Counted from the first letter of the stretch, positions 35,049 to 46,681 are shown. The stretch is 64,000 nt of DNA from Capniomyces stellatus (GCA_001661515.1 LUVW01000044.1:1-64000), one strand, 5' to 3'. Translations and numbers: made by a program. Notes: generated by a model not told the origin, from the sequence alone.

Positions 35049-36194
35049 ATGCTTTGTGGAAATCCAGTTAAATTTGCGTTCGCGCTTTTATGCAGCCTTG
35101 AATATACCTTTGGCCAGTCAAATTCCGGCAAAGGGGCGTTGTGCAATGGGTACGAAGAGCTGTGTAAGTTGAGCTACAACAAAGTGTCGTTTCCCGTGAC
35201 ACACAACTCGTATGCAGTGGATGCCGACAACATTGCTGCAAACCAGGTAAGCAGCATACAAAGACAATTAGACAGTGGAATCAGGGGATTCATGCTGGAT
35301 TTACACACTCCTCCACAGGGGCTATCGAAGCGAGACGAGTTAGGGGCCAAGATGGTTGCAGAGGGCTCTGTAAACAAGAGGCAGAAGGGCAGAGCGACGG
35401 CGATTAGCCTATGTCACACCAGCTGCCTCTTACTGAACGCGGGCCCCATGGCAACGCAACTCAACACGTTTAAAACCTATCTGGACCAAAACGCAAGAGA
35501 TATTATTACGCTTTTTATTGAGAACTTTAGCTCTATTCCCACAGAGCAGATCAACAGCGAGTTTGTGTCTGCTGGACTAAGTAAATACATGTATAACCCA
35601 AACACGTTCAAAACGGATGGTGTTAACTGGCCTACTTTGGGAGAAATGATTGGTGCTGGACAAAGGTTGGTTGTATTTACAGACCGGCTAACCGACCCAA
35701 GCCGATTCCCGACGATTTTGCTAAGCTCAGGGTATATAGCACAGACATCCTTTGATGTAAGGTCCGAGACCGCTTTTAACTGCAACCTGTCTCCAGCAAG
35801 CAGAGCGCTGACATTGGTAAACCACTTTGTTTCCAAAACCCAGACCGTTGCTGGAAGTTCTTACCAAGTGCCAAATATAGACTCTGCACTTAGAGTAAAC
35901 TCGTTAAAGAGCATTACCGACCATACAAACTCGTGCAAAGCCGTTTCGCAAAGTCTGGTTGTAAATTTTGTTGCTGTTGACTTTTACAACAGCGGCGAGC
36001 TGATGCAGGCGGTAGCATCAATAAATAAGGTTCCCTACAAATCTCTTGCTACAAACACTTTCCCCTCATCCAAAGGCGTTGATTTTAGTCCAAGTGGCAC
36101 AGTTTCATTACGCTTAGGATCTTCGGATTTAAGCACTATCATTATACAGGCACTATCACTTACAGTGTGTATTATATTCTCATATACCTTCTAA
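35049..36194 (+). CDS. Secreted PI-PLC X-domain-like phosphodiesterase (copy 2)
   Basis: 381-aa intronless paralogue of the gene at 31084. Residues 1-22 form a signal peptide (FAFALLCSLEYTFG). The X-domain shows FPVTHNSYAV (first catalytic His, H52), QLDSGIRGFMLDLH (D84), LCHTSC (second His, near 127), TQLNTFKTYLDQN, and WPTLGEMIGAGQRLVVFTDRL. The C-terminal half has four scattered Cys and VVNFVAVDFYNSGEL, corresponding to VNFVCVDFYNLGEL in copy 1. It ends with a Ser-rich segment and a hydrophobic tail (LSLTVCIIFSYTF) that fits a GPI-anchor signal. It lacks the intron present in copy 1. Likely a cell-surface phosphodiesterase; the substrate is not deducible. Confidence 0.82.
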   Translation: MLCGNPVKFAFALLCSLEYTFGQSNSGKGALCNGYEELCKLSYNKVSFPVTHNSYAVDADNIAANQVSSIQRQLDSGIRGFMLDLHTPPQGLSKRDELGAKMVAEGSVNKRQKGRATAISLCHTSCLLLNAGPMATQLNTFKTYLDQNARDIITLFIENFSSIPTEQINSEFVSAGLSKYMYNPNTFKTDGVNWPTLGEMIGAGQRLVVFTDRLTDPSRFPTILLSSGYIAQTSFDVRSETAFNCNLSPASRALTLVNHFVSKTQTVAGSSYQVPNIDSALRVNSLKSITDHTNSCKAVSQSLVVNFVAVDFYNSGELMQAVASINKVPYKSLATNTFPSSKGVDFSPSGTVSLRLGSSDLSTIIIQALSLTVCIIFSYTF

Positions 36195-36770
36195 CTAGAC
36201 TGACTAATAGTCAACACTATATAACTATTTATACTACTATACATTTATTCCCTTGTTTAATTCATAGTACCCAAATAATAGATTGTGGTTATAAATTCCC
36301 TCAAGCCCGTCTTGCTTTTTATTCTTTAAACCGCCTACACTTGGGAAATTAGATCGAATAGAAGAGCAAGTTATTTATCATCAAGGTGCTTTAAACGATC
36401 CTTTGATCAGCTCCCCAATATCATCCACTTTAACAGAATGATCCTTGATACCCTTTTACTACAGCTCAAATAAATTATGTATCCACCTATAAATGCCAAA
36501 ACAACACGTTAAATCGTGATAAACACGCGGTGGCAACACGGGACAAGTCGAAAATTATGAGCATATAACAGCTCTGGCTTTTTTCATCAACTCTTCTTTT
36601 TTGCTCTTGCTTGAAAGGCTAGAGACATGTGTATTTAAAAGTAAAAATCAAGTAAAAGCTAAAGCGCAATGACGGTTAAGGGAAAAAGTGTAAAATAATA
36701 AAGTAGGCCAATATGCGTTGGCGTTTAGTCATTGTTTGTTTGAAAGTGATGTTAAATGATTCGGCTTGGT
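36195..36770. other. Convergent 3' region
   Basis: AT-rich sequence between PI-PLC-like copy 2 and the bL17m gene. No gene is seen. Confidence 0.6.
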
Positions 36771-37737
36771 CTATAAGTTGAAGCCAAATTTAGGAGTGTT
36801 TTCAGGCCATGTTTCTTTTAAGAACTTGATCATTTTTCTGTCTTTAACCTTGTTGGCAGCCTTATTGATAATAACGCACTCCTCATCAACCTCTGCCTGC
36901 AATTGCTCTGGCGTCATTTTTGCTCTTTCCAAGCTCTTTTTCACTTTGCTTGACTGTTTCACTTTCCAGTGGTATGCATCCATGCTACTCTTGTACAAGG
37001 GCTTGTCCATTGTTTTCTCTGGAGCTTCAATGGTGCTTATTACTTGCTGGATTATTTTGCTTTCGGTTTTCAGCTGTTCGCCTGCAAGATCTCTAACCAT
37101 TGCTTTAAAGCTTAGATCTTTCTCGGTGTTTTCTGTTTGTAGAAACTCAATAACGGCCATTTGGGCGTGATCGTTTTTTCTCCACCCAATATTGCTTATT
37201 CTTGTATACCCGCCTTGGCGATCAGCAAACCTCTTGCCCAAGTCTTCAAACAAAATCGGAATTGTAACTGCTGGATCAAAAACCCATGATTGTGCCAATT
37301 TTTTGGCGTGTTGATCTCCGCGCTTGGCAAAGGCGACCATCTAAACAATAAATTAAAAGTATTGGTATAACCGCCTGTTAGTTCACGATTACAATAGATT
37401 GTATAAACCCAAGATCCAATTTTCAGATTCAATGTAAATGAAATAAGCTCCAATTCTCAGTTTTGTAATCGTTCGATTTTGAAAGTCTAGTCAATAGAAC
37501 TAACAGCAAAAACAATTCATTCAATCGATTAACAAACCTGTAAAAAATGAATACATAAACAAAAAAGAAAATCAAAATCAAAACAGCAAAAACAAATGTA
37601 CTCACTCTTTCAGCGTGTCTTCGCAGTTCCTTTGCTTTAGGAAGAGTAGTTTCAATTCGTCCGTACTTGATCAGAGAGGTCGTTAAATTGCGCAAAAGAG
37701 CGCGTCTGTTGCTCATATTTCGGTTTAGTGCTGGCAT
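36771..37737 (-). CDS. MRPL8: Mitochondrial large ribosomal subunit protein bL17m
   Basis: Homologue of bacterial L17 and yeast Mrpl8, a component near the peptide exit of the mitoribosome. Exon 1 (37737-37606) and exon 2 (37340-36771) join in phase 0 to 233 aa. The L17 signature LNRNMSNRRALLRNLTTSLIKY is followed by ETTLPKAKELRRHAER, then after the intron MVAFAKRGD and the second half FEDLGKRFADRQGGYTRISNIGWRKNDHAQMAVIEF. The C-terminal about 110 residues, rich in Lys/Glu and helical, extend beyond bacterial L17, as is usual for mitochondrial versions. There is no obvious cleavable presequence. Confidence 0.93.
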
Positions 37738-38361
37738 CTTGGCTCGTTTATTATATATCGGGTTTCTTTATTACAGCTGATTTTATACAACGCGGCCAAA
37801 AGTTGTTTGATTTTAGATTGTCGTTTCTTATTGTTGTAGTAAACAGATTCCCCAACTTTTTAAAGTCACTTTAATTTTTTTAGCATCAAGTGTAATTTTA
37901 TTTATCTTTGAAAAAATTTACAAATCAAGATAAAAAAAAAAGCCATTTAGTAAAAAAAAAAAAATCAATTGGTGGAGCGAAACAGATAAATTGTCACTGG
38001 TTTGGTTGTTTTAGTTGTAAAAGTTGGGCCAAAACGATCGATTTTACTAAAAACAATTTGGCTAGTAGCCTGGATAATATCGTTGTTAAAGCAAGGAGCC
38101 TTTAATGAAAAACCCAAGTTGGTATTATCTGGGTTAGTAAAAAATGCTCTTTATCGGAATGACTACTTTCTCAGAGGCTTGAGTCGAATGATATATACCT
38201 TAAGCGAGACAGCATCAATGTGGCTTATGGCAGCAAGGGTTTTAAAACGTATATTTGCTTTATTAATTAAAATTCATGTTATTGATCATGGTTTTTGGGC
38301 AGATTGGAACCTGATATAAAAGCTTTGGTATAACTTGTTAAGTCTGTTGTTTGTTTCAGGG
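37738..38361. other. Intergenic region
   Basis: AT-rich upstream region of bL17m. A plus-strand open segment at 38002-38319 lacks an ATG and recognisable content. No gene is called. Confidence 0.5.
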
Positions 38362-38739
38362 CTAGCCAGTGCAGGGTTTCAATATTTTCTTGATATTCGT
38401 GGGCAAGTGGTTCCACATCAAAGAAGACTTGGGCGATAAAACATCAAAGCCGGCGTCATAAGAGTAAAGAAAAAAAACAATATACTTGGACTGCTGGTTA
38501 TATCCAATGTTGCTATATTCGCCGATTAATACATTGGCGCAAAAGTCGCTAATTACGGCTTTAGTAATCAGTGAACATAAAGGCACACACAAGCCGAACG
38601 AACGCCGGGCCAGTCGAGCAGACTAGGCCAAACAAATTAAAAGGCCAACATTGGCTAAGGCGAGTAGTCAGTTCGTTGGTATACGACTTTCTAATACCGT
38701 TTCGAGTATGTGCAAAGTGTGATTGACAGGATTTGACAT
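38362..38739 (-). CDS. Candidate two-exon small gene, unknown
   Basis: Exon 1 (38739-38698) starts at an ATG and ends ACG|GTATTA. A 75-nt intron contains a branch-like CTGAC and ends TTTGGCCTAG. Exon 2 (38622-38362) continues in phase 0 to TAG, giving 100 aa with Cys and aromatic residues spread through it (runs FCANVLIGEYSNIGYNQQ, SSLMWNHLPTNIKK). The segment is GC-richer than its flanks. I do not recognise the family. The consistent phase and intron size support it, but no homology is visible to me. Confidence 0.38.
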
Positions 38740-39879
38740 GATTACACCTGTAATGAGTTCTAATAGCTAATTGAACATATATATTTTTTTTTTATTGAAA
38801 TAATTGAACATATTTTGTTTTTATTATTATTATGATTATTATCATTATTAATTCTTCATAAATAAACAAAAAGGAGTTTGCTATATAATATAGTACATTT
38901 GGAAGGATTAACCATCGGACAATAAAATTTGGCTTAAATAAGGGCATACGATTTGCATTGAACAATAAGCGTTTTAGATATTTTAGCAGTGTAGCCCAAT
39001 GGGGAGCAGAAAAGAACAAGAAAAGTACTGTTTAAATGAGACCATAGTTCTAAAGAAAGCCAAATAGTGAAGCAATAGTTGAGAACAAAGCATTGTAGAA
39101 AAGTAAAAGGAGTAGAAGAATCAAAAACAAAGGCAAAAACTTGAATAAAACAAACAAAAAGAAGGAAACAAAAGCAACACAAAACAACAAACACTTGACA
39201 AAATAGTAATTGTTGAGTATTTTCAAGTAGTCAAGCTGGTATACCTTTAATAAGCGCGAATGTGGTGTTGAATGGTAAAGTATATCTGAAGCTAGGGATG
39301 TTATTGGGTGAGCTGAAAAAGTAGTAGTATCATCACTGTATATAAACTTTGTAGCTGTGTCAAGTCATTGATGGTTGTTACTATTATTGATTGAAAAGTA
39401 ATGAAAATAAATAAAAATAAAATTAGCAAAAGTAATACTAAACTTAAAGTTGCAAAAGTATGAAGAGAATATCAAGGTAGGTTGGAGCAGGGCTTTGGCT
39501 TTGCTTTTATTTCAACTTGGACATTTTAACATCATTATACTTGCCATATATTTTAAAAAGTTGGGCGTTGTATATGCTGAAAGAAAGGTGTTCGTATTAC
39601 CAGGATACAGGAAGTTTAGTATAGCAGAAACCCGGCACATATAAATAGGAAAAAGGCAACACATCAAAGTTATAAGATAAACAAAATAAATAAGGTATCG
39701 GAGCGAACAAGTAGGAAGAAGAAGAAAATAAAAAATACTAGGTACAAGCTATTGGATATCTAAAATAGCCAAAAGCTAGGTACACTCGAGGTTGCAAAAC
39801 AGGCGCATAGTAAAGTAGGCACATAGTATAGTAGAAACACAGTATAGTATTAGCATCAAGGGAAAAAGACAAGATAATA
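38740..39879. other. Intergenic region upstream of NOX
   Basis: AT-rich with an ATT-type microsatellite (about 38818-38850). It becomes purine-rich toward the NOX start. No gene is seen. Confidence 0.55.
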
Positions 39880-41843
39880 ATGGAGAACGATAGTAATATA
39901 TTCTTAAATAAAAGGAAGGCGTCGTTGTACAAAAGAGCGCTATTAAACCTAAAGATGGAAGGTAAGCATAAGACAGGAAATTGAGTAGCAATTTTGACAG
40001 TTTTGTAACCAAATAAGTAGCTTGTTGGTTAAGCAACTATAATGGGATGAAGCAAGATTAAAGAGAGAATTGCTGATAAAAATTAGGGAGAAGAGGGGTG
40101 TTTTTCTACGGATGGATCTTGGCAAACATGCTGATATTTGGAATGGGAATAGCTAACTACAGGATAAATGACTTGTGGACTGAGCTTAACGGAAAGTTCG
40201 GGGTAACATTTGTTTTAGCACGGGTCTCGGCGTTGATGATTCACGTGAATTCGGCGGTTGTGTTATTGCCAATATGTCGGCGATTTATAACAATGCTTAG
40301 GTCAACACCGCTGAACTTGGTGCTTCCGTTTGACTATAGTGTTGAGTTTCACAAAATGGTTGGGTGGAGCATAGTAGGGTTCAGTCTTTTGCACTCGTTT
40401 GCGCATTACAGAAACTACTATATACTGGCAGGGGAGCTGGCGATTGAGGCGGGCAGTGGTCGATTTAAGCAGTTTATGTACCTGATGTTTTTCAATGGGG
40501 CGTCGTGGACCGGGCATCTGATGCTGGTGTGTTTGATGTGTATTTCGATTCCGGCAATAGAAAGGTTCAGAAAACAGAACTTCAATCGGTATTACTATAT
40601 GCACCACACGTTTTTTATCCTGTTTTTGTTGTTTTCTTTCCACGGGTCTTTTTGTTTTTTGAAGCCAACCAGGCCGCCATACTGCTCGAGAAGTGGTGTG
40701 TTTTGGAAGTACTATTTGTTTTCGGGGCTGCTGTATTTGATAGAAAGGGTCTCAAGGGAGCTACAAGGAGCTGATGGTTTGCTGAAAAAGAAGACTTTGA
40801 TCAAGAGGAAGAGAGTGGGAGATATCACAAAAGTGATACTCCATCCAAACAAAGTGATAGAAATACAAATGTGCAAACACTCAAAAAAGGGGTTCAAGGC
40901 TGGTCAGTTTATTTACCTGAACTGTCCTGCAATCTCGGTCAATGAATGGCACCCGTTCACCCTAACCTCGGCTCCAGAGGAGGACTTTTACTCTGTGCAT
41001 ATCCGGATTACTGGCGACTGGACCTCAAAGCTGTCCAGGATTTTGGGTGTTGACGATCTCACCACAGAAAGAGAAGTAGCCAGAACCCCGCTTCTAAGAC
41101 AAACAATGAACACCATCAACAACTCAAAAAGCCTAGCCCAATCAAGGTTCAACCAGGACTACAAGAGCTCGAGGAAAAGCATGACAATAAAAATCAAAAA
41201 GTTCGACTTGCCCAAGCTTATAATCGACGGGCCTTTTGGCAGCCCCTCCGAACAAGTCTTTCACCACGAGGTTGCTATTTTGTTTGGCGCTGGAATCGGC
41301 GTTACACCGTTTGCCTCGGTTTTGAAGTCTATCTGGTATAGATACAACACCCCCGGCCACTCGTTTAACCTACAGCGCGTCTATTTTGTTTGGACCCAAA
41401 GAGAAACCCAATCGTTTACTTGGTTCTTGGATTTGCTGCTTGCCATTGAACAGGAAGACGAGTTGGTTGTCATGTCAAAATCAAACAACTCCAATGTTTT
41501 CAGTTCCATCAACAACTCCAACTTTGCAACTAATTTTATCGACATCCAGATCTACTTGACTAAAAAGTTCAACTCTACCCAAATCAAAAACGTCGTCCTA
41601 AACGACAATGAAGGTTTCCAAGACGTCATCACAAACCTAAAGTCCCCAACCTATTACGGAAGACCAAACTTCAATAAAATTTTCGAAAATGTTTCCAGTC
41701 TCCACCCAGGCTCCGACGTTGGTGTGTTTTTCTGTGGTCCTGAAAAAATGGGCTCTGAAATCAACTCTTGCGTTAAAAAATGGTCTAAAAGCAACGACAT
41801 TTATGGTGCTACCCGTTTCACTTATAAAAATGAAATCTTTTGA
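39880..41843 (+). CDS. NOX: NADPH oxidase catalytic subunit (NoxA-like)
   Basis: Transfers electrons from NADPH through FAD and two hemes to O2, producing superoxide; in fungi such enzymes control differentiation and polar growth. Exon 1 (39880-39961) and exon 2 (40087-41843) join in phase to 612 aa. Six membrane helices carry the heme-binding His residues in VEFHKMVGW and LLHSFAHYRNY, and in YYYMHHTFFILFLLFSFHG. The FAD-binding motif is HPFTLTSAPEED, the NADPH-binding motifs are GAGIGVTPFASVLKSIW and FFCGPEKMG, and the C-terminus is YKNEIF, close to the NOX2 ending. DVITNLKSPTYYGRPNF matches NOX rather than ferric reductases. An insert of about 45 residues sits between ITGDWTSKL and IDGPFGSPSE. 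No N-terminal EF-hands are present, so it is not NoxC/NOX5-like. Confidence 0.93.
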
Positions 41844-42241
41844 TTTTTTAGCTTTTCATCATTTTCACTTTTATTTCTTCCCCTTTTATCATCTCATCAC
41901 GCTACATAGTCTATTTTTTTCTAATCTGTTAGTGTAACTAGTTTTCTTTTTTATATTTACATTTATCATAAGTATATACACTGATCTCTTGATCTTTTTT
42001 TTTTTCAGAATAAAATGTACTCTTAAATTACAATATCAAATCTTGTTTAGTTATTTACAATACAATCGTGTTTTAATTTAAAATCTTTACTTTTATCTTT
42101 TATCCTGAAAAAATTAAAGTAAATAGCTAAAAGTAATACAAATGTTTGGTGAATACTAAATATAAAAAAAAACATACAAGCTAAATAACCAAGAGTTAAA
42201 TTGTAAAACACCAAACTGGGGCAAATATGTGACAAGTGTCA
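41844..42241. other. Convergent 3' region
   Basis: T-rich then AT-rich sequence between NOX and the Cys-rich gene. No gene is seen. Confidence 0.6.
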
Positions 42242-44520
42242 TTAAGCACAAACAACACACCCATCCTTCTGACAACTACACGATAGCCCTGCAAAAGTCC
42301 AAGGGTTGGCAGAGTTGAGTGCCTTGCAAGCTGCTTCTCTTATGAAGTTATTGTTCCCCTTTACGCAAGATAGGTTTACATTCTTACATTTGTCGCAACC
42401 ATCAACATCACATGTACACTGATCTTCAGATCCAGAAACAATCCAAGCACCACCGGGGTGTTCAGCGTTACAGGCATCAACACCGGCTGGGTTGGCAACT
42501 CCTGGTGTGCAACGGTTTGGTGGATCAGCGCATACTACACATCCTGTGTTGGCACATGAGCATGTTTTGCCATCAGCTGTCCATGGTTTGATTGAATTTT
42601 CAGCAAAGCACTTAGCCTGAAGAACCAAGTTTTCAACATTGGGGTCACAGACAAGCACAATTGGAACGCATTTATCGCAGCCATCAACATCACATGAGCA
42701 CTGGTTGGTTCCGTCAGTCCAGGCACCACCGGGGTGTTCAGCGTTACAGGCATCAACACCGGCTGGGTTGGCAACTCCTGGTGTGCAACGGTTTGGTGGA
42801 TCAGCGCATACTACACATCCTGTTTTGGCGCATGAGCATGTTTTGCCATCAACTGTCCATGGTTTGATTGAATTTTGGGCAAAGCACACAGCTTGGAGAA
42901 TCAGGTTTTCGACATCAGGTTTGCATTCAGGCACCACTGATTTGCATTCTTCACATCCATCCTTGGTACAGGTGCAGACTTCTTTGGTGTCGGTGTTTAC
43001 CCAAGTTCCTCCGGGATGCTTGATGTTGCAGAGTGCGTTAAGGATAGGGTTTTCAACTCCGGCTACGCATTGTACCGATGGGATCTTATCACATTTCTGG
43101 CAACCATCAAGGGCGCATCTACAAACCTCGTTGTTGGCTGTGTTTAACCAAAAGCCAGGTGGGTGTTCTTGGACACACTTGGCAAACAGNTTACCCAAGT
43201 TCCTCCGGGATGCTTGATGTTGCAGAGTGCGTTAAGGATAGGGTTTTCAACTCCGGCTACGCATTGTACCGATGGGATCTTATCACATTTCTGGCAACCA
43301 TCAAGGGCGCATCTACAAACCTCGTTGTTGGCTGTGTTTAACCAAAAGCCAGGTGGGTGTTCTTGGACACACTTGGCAAACAGTCTGGGGTCATTGACTC
43401 CTTCAGTGCAAGCATCAGGAACAGTTGGGATGTCTTTACATTCTTCACATCCGTCTTCAGTACACTTGCAAGCGGCATTAGTGGTTTGGTCAATCCAGAT
43501 ACCTGGTGGGTGGTTAATGATGCATTTAGCGAGCAGCATCAGGTTTGGCGTTCCTTTGGTGCATGTGGTTGGTGGGATAACAATATCTTTACATTCTTCA
43601 CATCCGTCTTCAGCACACTTGCAGACTTTGTTGTTTTCCTTGTCAACCCAGACTCCAAGTGGATGATCAATGATACATTTTGCAAGTGCGATTGGGTTTG
43701 GTGTTCCTTGGGTGCATGTAGTTGGTGGAAGAGTAACTCCCTTGCATTGTTCACATCCATCAATTGTGCATCTGCAGATTTCCTTGTCAGCTTTGTTAAC
43801 CCAGATTCCGAATGGATGTTTGATGAGACATTTGGCGAGTAAGTAGACATCTGGCTTTCCTTCGGTGCAAGTGGTTGGTGGTTCAGGCAGCTGCTTGCAT
43901 TCTTCGCATCCGTCTTCAAGGCATTTGCAGACTGACATGGTGCTGTGGTCAAACCAGACGCCGAATGGGTGTCTGTGTTTACAAGCCTTGTACAGTTGGT
44001 GGTTTGGTACACCTGGCACACAGGTGGTAGGTGGAACTACTTCGCAGGTCTCGCATCCGTCTTCAGTGCACAAGCAGGCTTCATTGGTATCTGGATCAAT
44101 CCAGGAACCTCCTGGGTGCTTGGCGATACACTCCTCAAGAAGTCCAGCATCTGGTTGTCCTGGAGTGCAAGTAGCTGGTGGTACTGCGGTGGTTGTGGTT
44201 GTGGTTGAGTCGGTTGTGGTGTCAGTTGTGGTTACTGGATATTCTCTGCTGGTAGTGGTAGTGATTGGATATTCTCTGCTGGTAGTGGTAGTGATTGGAT
44301 ATTCTCTGCTGGTAGTGGTAGTGATTGGATATTCTCTGCTGGTAGTGGTAGTGATTGGATACCCTCTGTTGGTAGTGGTGGTCACTGGATATGCGGTGTC
44401 TGTTTTGGTTACGTATACGGTAACAGGAACCTTACAGATGGATGGTTCGACAGTAACGGTAAATATTTTGGCATTGGCGCCAATTAAGGCGAATAAGGAT
44501 AAAAGTTTAAGATTAGTCAT
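42242..44520 (-). CDS. Secreted Cys-rich 12-repeat protein (broken by an assembly join)
   Basis: Extracellular protein with a signal peptide (LLSLFALIGANA), a Thr-rich stalk of tandem EYPITTTTSR units, and twelve about 46-52-residue repeats. Each repeat has six Cys in the pattern C-x2-G...C...HPxGxW...CxC-x2-DGC-x2-C. An adhesin or cell-wall protein role is inferred; the repeat family is not one I recognise (distantly reminiscent of small carbohydrate-binding or disulfide-knot modules). In the window the frame is interrupted at 43190 by a single N flanked by a perfect 193-bp direct repeat (42997-43189 = 43191-43383). Removing one copy plus the N leaves 2085 nt, exactly 695 codons including the stop, and a continuous reading frame. 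So the break is an unmerged contig overlap and not a mutation. Repeats 8-9 and 10-11 are a recent duplication. Confidence 0.85.
42447..42876. repeat. Intragenic 276-bp duplication in the Cys-rich gene
   Basis: The segment 42447-42600 recurs almost identically at 42723-42876 (offset 276 bp = 92 codons). It encodes Cys-rich repeats 8-9 and 10-11, so two modules were duplicated as one block recently. Confidence 0.85.
42997..43383. repeat. Perfect 193-bp direct repeat around one N (assembly join)
   Basis: Positions 42997-43189 and 43191-43383 are identical, with N at 43190 between them. The arrangement is typical of two overlapping contigs joined with a placeholder base. Confidence 0.9.
44241..44360. 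repeat. Four 30-bp tandem repeats in the Thr stalk
   Basis: Four perfect 30-bp units (44241-44270, -44300, -44330, -44360), each encoding EYPITTTTSR on the minus strand, are flanked by diverged units. The copy number is likely variable. Confidence 0.92.
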
Positions 44521-46184
44521 TGTTAGGTAGAAAAACTACTTTATATTTTATTGGGACTTGTTAGTCGAAATAAAAAAAAGATAAAGTGACAAGAGCTTTT
44601 GACGGAAGGCGCACTCCTTATGTACTTTTTTTCTTTTCTTTTGTCACTTTTAAGAACTTGGATTTGATCGTTAGGATTAGATCATTAGGATTTGATTCTT
44701 TTTAAAATATCATCCGATTATAGGCAAATAATAGAAGAAATCATTCTCTAGGAACATCCAGAAAGAAAGAGCCATTGATTTTGGAAGAATTGAAAGGTGA
44801 TTAGAGTATTAAGTGGGAAACTTATCATAAAACACTGCTAGCTTATGATGTCTCGACGTTGAAACATAGTAGAATCGGTGGAACGATGTAAACTATCAAA
44901 CTATAAAGTCACTGAGATTCCTAACCTCTGCCTTGCGTTGGCTATGCCGTACTGCGGTAAAAAAAAACTGTTCTATCGCCAACAAAACTACAGAGCATCG
45001 ATAGTATACTTTCAATCCCCTGTCAAAGTGCTGAACCCCTGCACTATGCTGTTTTTTTTTTGGTGAACCGGGTTACAATAGTACAATGGTTATACCTAAT
45101 CTGGTTATAAATTTATGTTAATTTCGAATATAAATATATATTATATTGATACATAATATCATATTTGTAAAAGTCAATGGAATTAATAATTTGCCATATT
45201 TATCAACTCCAGTTCAGTTTTTAATAAAGGCATTTAAAAAGTAAATGATATATCGAGCTTAAATTTGGGTGAAATAGTGCTTTTTGACTGATGGAAAGTA
45301 AACAAAAAATCCGACAATTCTTTTTTCAATAATAAAAAAATCCGACAATTCAAGAGTAATCAACGAAAAAAAAAAATTGCGTTTACAAAAAAATGGGTCA
45401 AATCAAATTGTCAATGGTTTGTTTTTAGGCCAGGGGAAGAGCTTAGCAGAGATAAAATAATATTTCTACCAACAGACCCCCCTTAAACCCAAAAGAGGAT
45501 TAACTTAACTTAAGCACCACTTTACTATGGTAACATTTGCAATTTTTTTTACATTTACTTAACCTTCACATTCATAAATTTCAATAAAAAAAAGATGAAA
45601 GACACCCCCACCCACCCCCAAAGCAATTATTACAAACAAAAGTTACTAATTTAGGACAAATTTTTAATGAGCGATTTTAAACCTCATAAAGCGTAAGTTT
45701 GTTGGTAAACGTTTCACTTTTATTCTTTGAAAACGAGAGTCCCGACTTTTTTACTTGACCTCTTCTCGATTTGAAAGACTGATTACGATATACTCGCTGA
45801 CCAGCGTTTAAGGATGTTATAAGCCCAGTTGGTTTAATCAAATTTTACAACTCTGAATACTGGTCCTGTTGAAAGGCGTTTGCTGCTACCTTCAAGAAAT
45901 GTTTGCAAATATTGGAAATATACCATGGTGAATTATAAAGAAACAACTAGACTTAGGTTTACGGCGTAATGATTGCTTAAAAAGCCGAGTAGCTTTGGCT
46001 ATCTTCGATAGTTAACTGACATTAGATGGCGTATCGATATAGTAGTACTTTACAATGTCGACCCTTTTGTCTTGGTGATACATATATCACTATATCTGAA
46101 ACAAGGCATTTCTTACATGGAATTAAAAAAAAAAAAGTAGAGTTATAAAACATCGATTCGATTTGGACTATTTTTTTTTTGTGG
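44521..46184. other. 1.7-kb AT-rich region without a recognisable gene
   Basis: Upstream of the Cys-rich gene. A short ATG frame at 45667 (MSDFKPHKA before a GTAAGT donor) could be a first exon but no continuation was found. No gene is called. Confidence 0.45.
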
Positions 46185-46425
46185 ATGGGTTTTAAACTAA
46201 AACTATTGGATACGCAGGTGGATTTAGAGGAGAGTGGAATATCACAGTTGTGTACAAGTCAAGCCCGAAAATATGCTGTATTACAGCGATTCACTAATTC
46301 AGTTGGTAAATATGTGCTAATATGAAACATATTAACTTTTGCTAGTCAAGGTCTTTTAATTAATTTGTCTCAAAACAGAAAGAAAAGAAAACGTACATAG
46401 CGATGTCAAAAAATATCAAGGCTGA
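46185..46425 (+). CDS. Candidate small two-exon gene, unknown
   Basis: Exon 1 (46185-46305) starts ATGGGT and ends G|GTAAAT. Exon 2 (46379-46425) follows AAAACAG and keeps phase to a TGA, giving 55 charged, helical residues (run DTQVDLEESGISQL). An alternative phase-0 reading of exon 2 is open to 46451. No family is recognised, and frames this short arise by chance. Confidence 0.22.
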
Positions 46426-46681
46426 AAGCTGCGGCAGAATTTGCTACAGCGAAGCTGACTTCATGGGTTCTTAAAGTACAAGTTTTCTATAGTAAAAAAA
46501 TGTTTACTTTTTGAGTGAAAAGGTGATCTTTTTTTTTTTACAGGACTTTGCTGATTGACTTATGAACTGGGGATTCAAAAATATGCGCCAACATCCGAGA
46601 TAACCAAACAAGCGGATACCACTAGAGTATGCCATAGTTGTATTACCTACGGTCTATAGTTAAAATTCGGTGGTACTTTAA

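Noticed and set aside
38002..38319. 105-codon plus-strand frame
   Set aside because: No ATG at the start and no domain; overlaps nothing supporting it.
43144..44520. Two separate Cys-rich genes, one on each side of the N
   Set aside because: The perfect 193-bp duplication and restored frame show they are one gene split by an assembly join.
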